DNA of 62,459 nucleotides from positions 1-62,459 of the forward strand of contig NZ_JPMD01000006.1 in the NCBI RefSeq assembly GCF_000732635.1, written 5' to 3'. The stretch's first letter is position 1, and each line of letters starts with the position of its first letter. The translations under genes and the position numbers were made by a program. A model generated the notes under the pieces. It saw nothing but the letters and a program-made list of their open reading frames with translations. It did no database searches and was not told the origin of the DNA. Of this stretch, positions 48,353 through 57,200 are shown piece by piece. Source of the DNA: Clostridium sulfidigenes (GTDB taxonomy: Bacteria > Bacillota > Clostridia > Clostridiales > Clostridiaceae).

Positions 48353-48379
48353 TATAGACTGTTTATAATTCTTTTTCAA
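48351..48379 (-). promoter_or_regulatory. crt operon promoter
   Basis: TTGAAA (48374-48379) and TATAAT (48351-48356) on the minus strand with 17-bp spacing. Confidence 0.85.
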
Positions 48380-48443
48380 CCTAATTTATATTTTATTTAT
48401 GTTTTTTAATGAATCTTTTTACTTAATTCATATAATTAAATTC

Positions 48444-48493
48444 AAAAAATTCCTGACAATACAAATTTTAAGAAATTCGTATTGTCTTTTTTT
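48444..48493. terminator. Terminator after rex
   Basis: GACAATACAAATTT (48455-48468) pairs with 48473-48486 (one mismatch). T-runs lie on both sides, so it can act in both directions; it ends the rex transcript and separates it from crt. Confidence 0.7.
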
Positions 48494-48497
48494 AGTA

Positions 48498-49148
48498 TTA
48501 TAGGAATTCTTCTTCTTTTTCACGCTCATTTAATAAGTAACTTAAAGTCATTAAACTTTCATTAAGATGTACATTCTCTACAATGACATCTTCGCTAACC
48601 TTTAGATCTATAGGTGCAAAATTCCATATTCCCTTTACGCCATTCTTTGTTACCACATCTGCTACCCCTTGAGCTCTATTTTTAGGAACACAAATTATAG
48701 CTATGTTAATCTTTTCTCTCTGTAAGAAACCATCTAACTCATCCATATCTCTAATTTCAATATCTCTTATTTTAAGCCCAATAAGTTTTACATTTACATC
48801 AAAAATACCTTTAAGATTAAATGCCATCTTATCAAAGGTTGTATAATTGGCAATTGCTTGACCTATATTTCCAGCTCCAATTATTACAGTGTTATACTCT
48901 TTGTTAAGGCCTAATATAACAGAGATTTGATATAATAATTCCTTAACATTATATCCATAGCCTTGTTGACCAAAATCTCCAAAACAATTTAAATCCTGTC
49001 TTATTTGTGAAGCTGTAAACCCAATTCTTTCACTTAGTTCTTTAGAGGATATTCTATCAACTTCATTTTTATCTAATTCGCGCAAATATCTGTAGTACTT
49101 AGGTAGCCTTTTTATTACAGCCATAGAAATGCTTCTTTTCTTCTCCAC
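48498..49148 (-). CDS. rex: Redox-sensing transcriptional repressor Rex
   Basis: A 216-aa dimeric repressor that leaves DNA when NADH is high. N-terminal winged helix: 'RISSKELSERIGFTASQIRQDL'-like (landmark 'GFTASQIRQDLNCFG'). Rossmann domain: 'VIIGAGNIGQAIANY'. C-terminal swapped helix ends 'TLSYLLNEREKEEEFL'. It precedes the crt-bcd-etfBA-hbd genes, which carry Rex-like sites, so local control is expected. Its own upstream gap (49149-49560) is AT-rich with no site I can assign. Confidence 0.95.
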   Translation of the reverse strand: MEKKRSISMAVIKRLPKYYRYLRELDKNEVDRISSKELSERIGFTASQIRQDLNCFGDFGQQGYGYNVKELLYQISVILGLNKEYNTVIIGAGNIGQAIANYTTFDKMAFNLKGIFDVNVKLIGLKIRDIEIRDMDELDGFLQREKINIAIICVPKNRAQGVADVVTKNGVKGIWNFAPIDLKVSEDVIVENVHLNESLMTLSYLLNEREKEEEFL

Positions 49149-49566
49149 CTCTTATCAACTCCTTATATATATTCTTTATATATTTCTTATTTATTCTTTT
49201 TGTCTTTTATTTTCATGCTTTTTCATACTATAATTCTCTATTAAATATTATCTAAAATAACTATTCTAATCTCATATTCAACGGAGGTTTTATTCATATA
49301 GATATTATACTATATTACCATTGATTTGTTATATATTTTTTAATAAATAAACTATAATGCTATATTGTACATTTAAAATACTTTATTGTATATATAAATT
49401 ATAAATTTTTTTAACTTTTTATTATAAATAATATATAAAATCTCACAAACTTAATTTTTATACCAATTTTACTTTTCTTTGTATTATATATAACAATGTT
49501 TCCTATTACTCACAATACCCATTACTCCACTGTACTATACAAATTATTTTAAATTTCTAACTTTCA

Positions 49567-49575
49567 TGTTAAAAT
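49567..49575 (+). promoter_or_regulatory. Extended -10 promoter of the ABC-F gene
   Basis: TGTTAAAAT, 22 bases before the start codon; no good -35. The transcript would have a very short leader, leaving no room for the attenuator often found upstream of antibiotic-responsive ABC-F genes. Confidence 0.45.
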
Positions 49576-49596
49576 GCTAGTAGGACGGTGAAATAA

Positions 49597-51327
49597 ATGA
49601 TAGTTTTAAGTTGTAAAAACATAAGTAAATACTTCGGAATAGATATGATTTTAAAAGATATTACCTTCAACATAAATGAAGGTGAAAAAATAGGATTAAT
49701 AGGTGCTAATGGTGCAGGTAAATCAACCCTATTTAAAATTTTAACCAACCAAATGGAATATGATAGTGGTGAGCTATATATAGATAAATCAAAGGAACTT
49801 GGATATCTTTCTCAAAACCTTTCTCTAGATTCAGATAATACCATATATACTGAACTTCTTTCCGTGTTTAAGTCACTGATAGATATGGAGGAAAGATTAC
49901 ACAATTTAGAAGAGAAGATGAAGGAACCTTATGATGCTGCTAAAGAAGATTATCACAATAAGATTATACGTGATTATACTACTTTAACAGAGGTTTACGA
50001 AAATCGTGGTGGATACACTTATAAAGGTGAAATTAGTCGTGTACTTAAAGGCCTAGGCTTTACAGAAGTTGATTTTGATAAATCCATATCTATATTAAGC
50101 GGTGGTCAAAAGACTAGAGTTGCTTTATGTAAGCTCCTTCTTAGAAAACCTGAAATTTTGCTTCTAGACGAACCTACAAACCATCTTGACCTTGATGCAA
50201 TAGAATGGTTAGAGAACTACCTTAAAGAAATTAAAGGCACAATTATAGTAATTTCCCACGATAGATTCTTCTTAGATGCTATCACCAATAAGACCATAGA
50301 ACTCATAGGTGGAACTGCACAGTGCTATAACGGAAATTATACAGCCTTTATCGACCTTAAAGAGAAAAATAAAGAAGTGATGCAGAAGGCTTACGATCTT
50401 CAACAAGCAGAGATTAAAAGACAAGAAGAAATCATAACTAAGTATAAGTCCTTTAATCGTGAGAAAAGTATAAGAGCTGCTGAAAGTCGTCAAAAAGCCT
50501 TAGATAAGATAGAAAGAATAGAAGCACCTATTAAAGATGCAAAGGCTTCAAAAATAAAGTTTGAAACACAAATAAAAAGTGGTAATGATGTTCTTTATGT
50601 AGAAAATTTAAGTAAAAGTTTTGGTGAAAAACTTCTATTTGAAGGTTTAAATATGGATATTAAACGTGAAGAAAAAATTGCTCTTATAGGTGAAAACGGT
50701 CGTGGTAAAACTACTTTATTTAGAATAATCATGGATAAAATACCTTCAGATAATGGGATTAAGGTATTAGGTAAAAACGTATTTGTTGGATATTACGATC
50801 AAGAGCAATCTAATTTAAACTTTAATAAAACTATTTTAGATGAGGTATGGGATGATTTTCCTCATATGACTACCACTGAGATACGATCGGCTCTTGCAGC
50901 CTTCTTATTTACAGGGGATGACGTATTTAAGTCCATATCTACCCTTAGTGGTGGAGAGAAATGTAGAATTAATTTACTAAAACTAATGCTTTCTAAAGCT
51001 AATTTTCTTCTTCTAGATGAACCTACAAACCACTTAGATATTGTCTCTCGTGAGGCCTTAGAAGATGCAATCTTAAACTATGATGGCACAATAATTCTCA
51101 TATCCCACGATAGATACTTCTTAAATAAAATTATAAACAAAATCTTTGAACTTAATGAAGATGGAGTGAAGGAATACTTAGGCAACTATTCCTATTACGT
51201 AGAGAAAAAGAAAAACCCGTTAAGGTTTGAGGATATAGAGGAAGGTTCAGGGATTACTAAGACTCAGTTAAAGCTAGATAAAAAGAAAAAACGTGAAGCT
51301 GAAAAAGCTGAAAAAAGAAAAAGCTAA
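49597..51327 (+). CDS. ABC-F family ATPase (two ABC domains), frameshifted at the C-terminus
   Basis: A 576-aa soluble protein with two ABC domains and no membrane region; ABC-F proteins act on ribosomes in translation or drug resistance. Domain 1: Walker A 'GANGAGKSTL', signature 'LSGGQKTRVAL', Walker B 'LLLDEPTNHLD'. Interdomain linker about residues 245-310. Domain 2: 'GENGRGKTTLF', 'LSGGEKCRINL', 'LLLDEPTNHLD'. The frame ends 'KAEKRKS' within a lysine-rich run; the expected coiled-coil tail continues one base out of phase (51328-51511). Both ABC modules are complete, so activity may survive. Second of the two plus-strand genes. Confidence 0.88.
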   Translation: MIVLSCKNISKYFGIDMILKDITFNINEGEKIGLIGANGAGKSTLFKILTNQMEYDSGELYIDKSKELGYLSQNLSLDSDNTIYTELLSVFKSLIDMEERLHNLEEKMKEPYDAAKEDYHNKIIRDYTTLTEVYENRGGYTYKGEISRVLKGLGFTEVDFDKSISILSGGQKTRVALCKLLLRKPEILLLDEPTNHLDLDAIEWLENYLKEIKGTIIVISHDRFFLDAITNKTIELIGGTAQCYNGNYTAFIDLKEKNKEVMQKAYDLQQAEIKRQEEIITKYKSFNREKSIRAAESRQKALDKIERIEAPIKDAKASKIKFETQIKSGNDVLYVENLSKSFGEKLLFEGLNMDIKREEKIALIGENGRGKTTLFRIIMDKIPSDNGIKVLGKNVFVGYYDQEQSNLNFNKTILDEVWDDFPHMTTTEIRSALAAFLFTGDDVFKSISTLSGGEKCRINLLKLMLSKANFLLLDEPTNHLDIVSREALEDAILNYDGTIILISHDRYFLNKIINKIFELNEDGVKEYLGNYSYYVEKKKNPLRFEDIEEGSGITKTQLKLDKKKKREAEKAEKRKS

Positions 51328-51511
51328 TATTCTTAAAAACATTGAAAATAAAATAGCAGCTACTGAGGAATCTCTTGAAGGGCTTCAAGGGCAGTTATGC
51401 CTTGAAGAAGTCTATTCAAACCCTGAAAAAAGCATAGAAATAAATAAAGAAATACAAAAAACTGAAGAAGAACTTCAAAACCTATATGATCAATGGGAAG
51501 AACTAGCTTAG
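51328..51511 (+). pseudogene. Displaced C-terminal coiled coil of the ABC-F protein
   Basis: In a different frame the sequence continues 'EKANILKNIENKIAATEESLE' (piece 'NIENKIAATEESLEGLQ') and ends 'EELQNLYDQWEELA', the usual ABC-F C-terminal coiled coil ('LY..WEEL'). One extra A in the A run at about 51309-51314 (GAAAAAAG) accounts for the break. It has no ribosome binding site of its own. Confidence 0.75.
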
Positions 51512-51540
51512 GAACTTCTTCAAAATAAATTAAACTAAAT

Positions 51541-51590
51541 AAATGCTGAGGATGCACTTATATTATTAAAGTACATCCTCAGCATTTTAT
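51541..51590. terminator. Convergent bidirectional terminator between ABC-F and pdxT
   Basis: AAATGCTGAGGATG (51541-51554) is fully complementary to 51574-51587, with T-runs possible in both directions. Confidence 0.8.
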
Positions 51591-51626
51591 ATAAGATTAA
51601 TGATTTATTTTGCAAAAGCTCATTAT

Positions 51627-52211
51627 TTATTTTAATCTATCTTTGCACATGTTGTAAAAATACTTATGCATTGATAAGTCCTTTGTTAACTCTGGATGAA
51701 ATGATGTTGCTAGCATATTGTTTTCTCTGCATGCTATTATTTTTTCATCTAAGCTACATAGCACCTTTACCCCTTCATGCGCTTTTTCAACGTAAGGAGC
51801 TCTTATAAATACTAGAGGTATTTTTTCTTCACTGACACCTTCCACTATTTCATCTGTTATAAAGCTGTCTAATTGAGAGCCATAGGCATTTCTTCTTACC
51901 TCTATACCCATAACACCTAAATGGTTGTAATCACTTCCTAGGATGGATTTAGCGAGAATTATCATACCTGCACAGGTTCCCCATACCGGCATCCCACTTT
52001 CAATTTTGCTTTTTAGTGGAGATAGCATGTTAAAATCCCTTAATAGTTTTCCTATGGTAGTGCTTTCTCCTCCTGGAATTATAAGGCCATCTATATCCTC
52101 TAGGTCCTTCACATTCTTCACTCTTAAGGCTGTGGCTCCACTTATATTATTAATCTTATCTACATGTTCTATTACAGCTCCTTGTAAATCTAGTACGCCT
52201 ATAGTTATCAT
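51627..52211 (-). CDS. pdxT: Pyridoxal 5'-phosphate synthase glutaminase subunit
   Basis: A 194-aa glutaminase that delivers ammonia to PdxS. The ATG at 52211 is chosen: it lies four bases after the pdxS stop and gives the standard start 'MITIGVLDLQGAVIEH'. Triad motifs: 'GGESTTIG' , nucleophile Cys in 'VWGTCAGMIILA', His-Glu in 'SFHPELT'. Two-gene operon with pdxS. The PLP made supports KamA, KamDE and other aminomutases of the neighbouring operon. Confidence 0.95.
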   Translation of the reverse strand: MITIGVLDLQGAVIEHVDKINNISGATALRVKNVKDLEDIDGLIIPGGESTTIGKLLRDFNMLSPLKSKIESGMPVWGTCAGMIILAKSILGSDYNHLGVMGIEVRRNAYGSQLDSFITDEIVEGVSEEKIPLVFIRAPYVEKAHEGVKVLCSLDEKIIACRENNMLATSFHPELTKDLSMHKYFYNMCKDRLK

Positions 52212-52215
52212 AGTA

Positions 52216-53094
52216 CTACCATCCTCTTGATGCATATAATTTGCCATCTGGTATATCCTTAGTATTTATACTGTCCATAGGTTCTCCTAAGTCCTCAGAA
52301 ACTTGTGATAAGATTTCAGGATTATTATAGTTTGCTACAGCATGAACTATAGCTTTAGCTCTTTTTTCTGGATCTGCTGATTTAAATATACCAGATCCAA
52401 CGAAAACTCCATCACTTCCAAGTTGCATCATTAAAGCTGCATCAGCTGGCGTAGCTACTCCACCGGCAGCAAAGTTAACTACTGGTAGTCTTCCATGGTT
52501 GTGAACATAAACTATTAAATCATATGGTGCACCCATTTCTTTAGCTATAGTCATAAGCTCTTCCTTCGGTGTGTTTTGCACTTTCCTTATTTCACTCATC
52601 ATAGTTCTCATATGTCTTACAGCTTCTACAACATCTCCAGTACCAGCTTCTCCTTTAGTTCTTATCATGGAAGCTCCCTCACCTATTCTTCTTAGTGCTT
52701 CTCCTAGGTTTCTAGCTCCACATACAAAAGGTACATTAAATCCTTTTTTATCTATGTGAAATAAATCATCCGCTGGAGTTAATACTTCACTTTCATCTAT
52801 ATAATCAATCTTAATGGCTTCTAATATTTGCGCTTCTACAAAATGACCTATTCTTACCTTTGCCATTACTGGAATAGATACAGCCTCTTGAATTTCTTTT
52901 ATCATCTTAGGATCTGACATTCTAGCAACGCCACCTTGCTTTCTAATATCAGAAGGCACACGTTCCAAAGCCATTACAGCAACCGCTCCTGCTTTCTCTG
53001 CAATTATAGCTTCCTCAGCATTAACTACATCCATTATTACTCCACCCTTTAGCATTTCTGCTAGGTTTTTGTTTAACTCTGATCTTGTATTCAT
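52216..53094 (-). CDS. pdxS: Pyridoxal 5'-phosphate synthase lyase subunit
   Basis: A 292-aa TIM-barrel enzyme forming PLP from ribose 5-phosphate, glyceraldehyde 3-phosphate and ammonia. Signature stretches: '[21 protein letters not shown]', '[12 protein letters not shown]', '[17 protein letters not shown]' and '[19 protein letters not shown]'. The active-site lysines (in VMAKVRIGH and [11 protein letters not shown]) are present. First gene of the pdxST operon. Confidence 0.97.
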   Translation of the reverse strand: MNTRSELNKNLAEMLKGGVIMDVVNAEEAIIAEKAGAVAVMALERVPSDIRKQGGVARMSDPKMIKEIQEAVSIPVMAKVRIGHFVEAQILEAIKIDYIDESEVLTPADDLFHIDKKGFNVPFVCGARNLGEALRRIGEGASMIRTKGEAGTGDVVEAVRHMRTMMSEIRKVQNTPKEELMTIAKEMGAPYDLIVYVHNHGRLPVVNFAAGGVATPADAALMMQLGSDGVFVGSGIFKSADPEKRAKAIVHAVANYNNPEILSQVSEDLGEPMDSINTKDIPDGKLYASRGW

Positions 53095-53109
53095 TTATAT
53101 TCCCCCTAC

Positions 53110-53140
53110 AGTATAGCACAAAATTGTATGTACATTTTGT
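53110..53140 (-). promoter_or_regulatory. pdxST promoter with an inverted-repeat operator
   Basis: An extended -10 (TGCTATACT, -10 at 53110-53115) is preceded by ACAAAAT...ATTTTGT (53118-53140), an imperfect inverted repeat in the spacer and -35 region. There is no good -35, which fits an activator- or repressor-controlled promoter. A MocR-type PdxR is one candidate but is not encoded here. Confidence 0.4.
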
Positions 53141-53246
53141 ATCTATTAATTTAATCTTTACAATACAATTATTCCATAAATGTCATATTAAATCAATACA
53201 ATTTCTTAATTTTAGTTATTTTATGTTATTTGTATGGATACAATAT

Positions 53247-53278
53247 AAAAAAGTAGAATGAATTTCTTCATTCTACTT
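53247..53278 (-). terminator. Terminator of the lysine fermentation operon
   Basis: AAGTAGAATGAA (53251-53262) is fully complementary to 53267-53278, followed by TTTTTT on the minus strand. Confidence 0.85.
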
Positions 53279-53386
53279 ATATACCCTATAATTTTATTTC
53301 ACGTAACCCTTTTAGTTTTTTATCCCTATAAACTAAATATATATATAAACATTAAACTAGACTTTTAAACATTAAACTTTTTTAAA

Positions 53387-54175
53387 TTAAACTAACTTTC
53401 TTTCAACTATTTCAGTTACTGCAAAGCTAGCAACGTCATCTGCATATTTTCCTGGTCCGAATCCTGCATCGTATCCTAATTCTTTAGCAAGTTCGTGAGT
53501 TATTCTTGGACCACCACAGATTAATACAACTTTATCTCTTAAACCTTCTGCCTCTAATAACTCTACAAGGTTAGTAAGGTTTTGGATGTGTACATCCTTT
53601 TGTGTAACTGTTTGAGATACTAGAAGAACGTCAGCTTTTAGCTCGATAGCTTTCTTAACGAACTCTTCGTTTTCTACTTGGCTTCCTAGGTTGTAAGCTT
53701 CGATACCTTTGTATCTTTCAAGACCATAGTGACCAGCGAAACCTTTCATGTTCATGATAGCATCGATTCCAACTGTGTGAGCGTCTGTTCCTGTTGAAGC
53801 TCCTATGATAACTACATCTCTTCCGATGTGCTCTTCAATGTATTCTCCAACTTCTGACATAGACATAGTATCTACTTCTACAGTTTGAACATGAATTTCT
53901 TCATAATTAACAGTATGAGTTAATGAACCATATACTACATAGAATGTAAACTCTTTATCTAGTGCTCCGTGATGAGCAACGTTCGGATCTTTAAGTCCCA
54001 TTGATTTTGCAAGTTGAATAGCAGCTTCTATTCCTCTTTCATCATCTTTAACTGGTAAAGTAAGACTCACTTGAACCTTTCCATCATTCATAGTATCTCC
54101 GTAAGGTTTAAGCTTAGTTAGATCTAAATTAGTATCGTAATCTCTAACTTCTGTTGAATATAATCCACCACTCAT
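53387..54175 (-). CDS. kamE: Lysine 5,6-aminomutase beta subunit
   Basis: A 262-aa adenosylcobalamin-binding subunit. The B12 motif is visible as 'TDAHTVGIDAIMNMKG' (DxHxxG), with 'VLLVSQTVTQKD' and 'VLICGGPRITHELAKELGYDAGFG' completing the Rossmann-like cobalamin domain. The PLP lysine is expected in the N-terminal part. With KamD it moves the amino group of beta-lysine (or D-lysine) from C6 to C5. The start overlaps the kamD stop by one base. Last gene of the operon. Confidence 0.94.
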   Translation of the reverse strand: MSGGLYSTEVRDYDTNLDLTKLKPYGDTMNDGKVQVSLTLPVKDDERGIEAAIQLAKSMGLKDPNVAHHGALDKEFTFYVVYGSLTHTVNYEEIHVQTVEVDTMSMSEVGEYIEEHIGRDVVIIGASTGTDAHTVGIDAIMNMKGFAGHYGLERYKGIEAYNLGSQVENEEFVKKAIELKADVLLVSQTVTQKDVHIQNLTNLVELLEAEGLRDKVVLICGGPRITHELAKELGYDAGFGPGKYADDVASFAVTEIVERKLV

Positions 54176-55731
54176 TATCTGTCTCCTCCTAACATTAAAT
54201 CTATAAATGGGTTGAAGTAATTAGCTTCCTTCTCAACAACTCCATCTAATCCTTTTCCTCCGTTTAGAGGTCTCTTAATACCTGCAAATTTACCTTGCTC
54301 TAAAGTACTGAATAAACCTTCTTTTTCTATTACAGATAATAGATCAGCAGCTTTTCCTAGAACTTCATCAACTCTTGTTTCCATTATTCCACCTTTTTTG
54401 AAAGTGATTTCAGAACCAAGGTCTTTCATTGTATGGAATATATATTGCGCATTATCAATAGATAGTGCTCTATCACTCATAAATGGAGTGTGTATAGCTT
54501 CTGTTAACATTCCTAATAAGTGTAATTTTTGGCTAGTCATTATTGTAACCATGTTAAATAATGCATCTTGTACTTGACCCTTGAATATATCTCCAGTCAT
54601 GAACTTAGTTGGAGGCATGTATTTAAGTGGTGCTTTAGGGAATATTTCTCTAGCCATTTGTGCTTGAGCAAGCTCATATAGGAATCCATTTTCAACATTT
54701 GGGTTTATTTCAAATGCGTGTCCTAGACCCATTTGCTCTTCTGGAAGTCCTGCAACTAAAGCAAATTGCTCATTGATGAATTGAGAAGCAAGCACTGTGT
54801 GAGCTTCTTCAACAGCATCAGCAGTTGTTAAGTAGTTATCTTCACCAGTGTTGATTATAACTCCTGCAAAACCATTGATTACTCTTGAGAAGTATTGGTC
54901 AACTATAGTTCTTTGCATATTGATATCTCTGAAAAGTATTCCGTATAATGCATCGTTAAGCATTACGTCAAGTCTTTCCATAGCTCCCATAGCAGCTATT
55001 TCTGGCATACATAATCCTGAACAGTAGTTACATAATCTGATGTATCTTCCTAATTCTTCTCCAACTTCATCTAAAGCTGATCTCATAAGTCTGAAGTTTT
55101 CTTGAGTTGCAAAAGTTCCTCCGAATCCTTCAGTTGTTACTCCGTATGGAACGTAGTCAAGTAAGCTTTGTCCTGTTGTTCTAATAACAGCTATAACGTC
55201 TGCACCTTGTTTTGCAGCAGCTTTAGCTTGAATTATATCTTCATAGATATTTCCTGTAGCAACGATAACATAAAGGTATGGACCTGTTTTATCGCCGAAT
55301 TTTTCAAGGTAAGCTTCTCTCTCGCCTCTGTTAGCTTTGATTGTAGCTACCATGTTTTTAGCAACTTTTTCAACTGCCATTTTTATTTCAAACATATCTT
55401 TCATAGGTAGTTTAGTTAAATCTAATTCATTTTTAGCTACTTTTTCTGCTATTTCTTGTGGAGTTAATCCAGTGTTAACCATAGCATTACCTACTAATAC
55501 AGCAACTCCAACAGATAATCCGTTTCCAGCTTTAATGTTTTCTACAACTACGTTTGGTAGTGGTACTCCAAATTCATCTACGCCATCTATACCTAATAAT
55601 CTACATACAGTTCTTTCTACAGCTACTGTAGTATGTCTGTCTATGAACTTTTGAGTGTCTTGAGCTATATTCTTTGATGATTCTCTAGCTTTAGCAACTA
55701 GATTTAAATCTAAATTTAATTTACTTTCCAT
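54175..55731 (-). CDS. kamD: Lysine 5,6-aminomutase alpha subunit
   Basis: A 518-aa TIM-barrel subunit that binds PLP phosphate and the substrate. The ATG at 55731 is chosen after GGAGGAG. Family landmarks: 'KFIDRHTTVAVERTVCRLLG' near residue 30, 'VIRTTGQSLLDYVPYGVTTEG' and 'YMPPTKFMTGDIFKG'. It forms the active complex with KamE. It overlaps kamC by 11 bp, showing tight coupling to the reactivase genes. Confidence 0.95.
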   Translation of the reverse strand: MESKLNLDLNLVAKARESSKNIAQDTQKFIDRHTTVAVERTVCRLLGIDGVDEFGVPLPNVVVENIKAGNGLSVGVAVLVGNAMVNTGLTPQEIAEKVAKNELDLTKLPMKDMFEIKMAVEKVAKNMVATIKANRGEREAYLEKFGDKTGPYLYVIVATGNIYEDIIQAKAAAKQGADVIAVIRTTGQSLLDYVPYGVTTEGFGGTFATQENFRLMRSALDEVGEELGRYIRLCNYCSGLCMPEIAAMGAMERLDVMLNDALYGILFRDINMQRTIVDQYFSRVINGFAGVIINTGEDNYLTTADAVEEAHTVLASQFINEQFALVAGLPEEQMGLGHAFEINPNVENGFLYELAQAQMAREIFPKAPLKYMPPTKFMTGDIFKGQVQDALFNMVTIMTSQKLHLLGMLTEAIHTPFMSDRALSIDNAQYIFHTMKDLGSEITFKKGGIMETRVDEVLGKAADLLSVIEKEGLFSTLEQGKFAGIKRPLNGGKGLDGVVEKEANYFNPFIDLMLGGDR

Positions 55732-57199
55732 TGTACTCCTCCTCATAATATGTTTTCGCTATATTCACTATGTCTTTTTCTAATCCTAATAGCATCGCTA
55801 TATTTAGCGCATCCTTAGGTACTTGATTTGTCTTAGATACTCTTTCAAGTTTATATTCCATATGCTCTTGGATAATTTCAACTGAATGAGTCTTATTAAG
55901 ATCAATCTTATATTTTAGTTTCTCAAAGTCTATATTTTTTAGTCCTACAACTTGATAATGAACCATAGGTTCTTCTACCACACCATCATAATGGGTAGAT
56001 ATTATGCTAGCAGTGTTAAATTTTTGTAGATAATTTGCAAGAGATTTTACAAGGTAATATCCTTCTTTAGGGTTTGTTCCCCTAGCGAACTCATCAAGAG
56101 CCACAAATCCATCTCCACGTTTTACACACTCTACCACTTCTTTTAATTTAATTATCTCAGCTCCAAAAGTGCTTAATCCCTTAGATATAGATTGCATATC
56201 GTCTGATACAAAATGAATAAAATCTAATACTGGATAAGTTGCTTTTTTTGCAAATACAAAGAAGCCCAATTGTCCAAGAAATAGGTTTAAAACAATAGTC
56301 TTTAATGCTACACTCTTTCCTCCCATATTAGCTCCAGTTATCACCGTAGTTCCCCCATGAAGCTGTATATTAACAGGAGAGAATGCTTTTCCTTTTTTCT
56401 TAAGGATCGCTTCAATTTCAGGATTTATTCCATCCTCTATATCAATATTCATCTCTTTAACTATGTTAGGTTTAACACAATTGTATTTAATAGCAATGCT
56501 TGCCTTTGCCATTAATAAATCTAAAATACCTACCACTTTTAAATTTTCTGATATATATCTACTAAAGGAGGACAATTTAGAAGTAAGTTCTTTTCTAATA
56601 TGTAACTCTTCTTCTTCCTCTTGAATAACAATATCTAATCGCTCTTGTTTTAACTTTTCAATAAGACCTTCATCATTGCAAGAAAAAATTGCTTTTTCCT
56701 TTTCACCTTTTAGTTTTCTTATCTGAGAAAGTTTTTCACTATATTCTTCATAAATATAGAATGTAGATAAACGTTTTTTACTTGGGTCTAATATATCTAT
56801 TACTTCTTCTAGGGAATGAAGCTTAATTTTACCTACAGATAAATTAATATTATCTAAGACTAATTTAAGCTCTTCCAAAAGCATAGATACATATTTAACC
56901 TCATAAAGTTCAACTTCATCTAATATTTCTACCTTCTCTGCTCTTCTTAATGTATTTCTTATATCTTTAATCTTGTGTAGAAGTCTTACTATATCGTTAA
57001 ACTCATCATGATATTCATTCATATGACCTATCATCAGCTCAACGTTAGTAAGCTCTTCTACCAATTTATCATACTCATTAATTCTAAAAGGCTTTATCAG
57101 CTTCTTTTCCTCAGTACCATAAGGAGTTATTATACCAAGCTCATCCATGATAAAGGAAAACCCTATTTGAGCCCTTTGTTCATTATCTAAAAACTTCAT
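55721..57199 (-). CDS. kamC: MutS-like ATPase KamC, putative aminomutase reactivase
   Basis: A 492-aa protein resembling the core and ATPase parts of MutS. A long helical lever region (residues 30-260) is followed by the ATPase with Walker A 'GANMGGKSVALKT', 'GLSTFGAEI' and Walker B 'FVALDEFARGTNPKEG'. It lacks the mismatch-reading N-terminal domain. In lysine-fermenting bacteria kamB and kamC sit between kamA and kamD and are thought to restore inactivated B12 in the aminomutase. The start follows GGGGGG-rich sequence 2 bp after kamB. Confidence 0.88.
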   Translation of the reverse strand: MKFLDNEQRAQIGFSFIMDELGIITPYGTEEKKLIKPFRINEYDKLVEELTNVELMIGHMNEYHDEFNDIVRLLHKIKDIRNTLRRAEKVEILDEVELYEVKYVSMLLEELKLVLDNINLSVGKIKLHSLEEVIDILDPSKKRLSTFYIYEEYSEKLSQIRKLKGEKEKAIFSCNDEGLIEKLKQERLDIVIQEEEEELHIRKELTSKLSSFSRYISENLKVVGILDLLMAKASIAIKYNCVKPNIVKEMNIDIEDGINPEIEAILKKKGKAFSPVNIQLHGGTTVITGANMGGKSVALKTIVLNLFLGQLGFFVFAKKATYPVLDFIHFVSDDMQSISKGLSTFGAEIIKLKEVVECVKRGDGFVALDEFARGTNPKEGYYLVKSLANYLQKFNTASIISTHYDGVVEEPMVHYQVVGLKNIDFEKLKYKIDLNKTHSVEIIQEHMEYKLERVSKTNQVPKDALNIAMLLGLEKDIVNIAKTYYEEEYNGK

Positions 57200-57200
57200 A

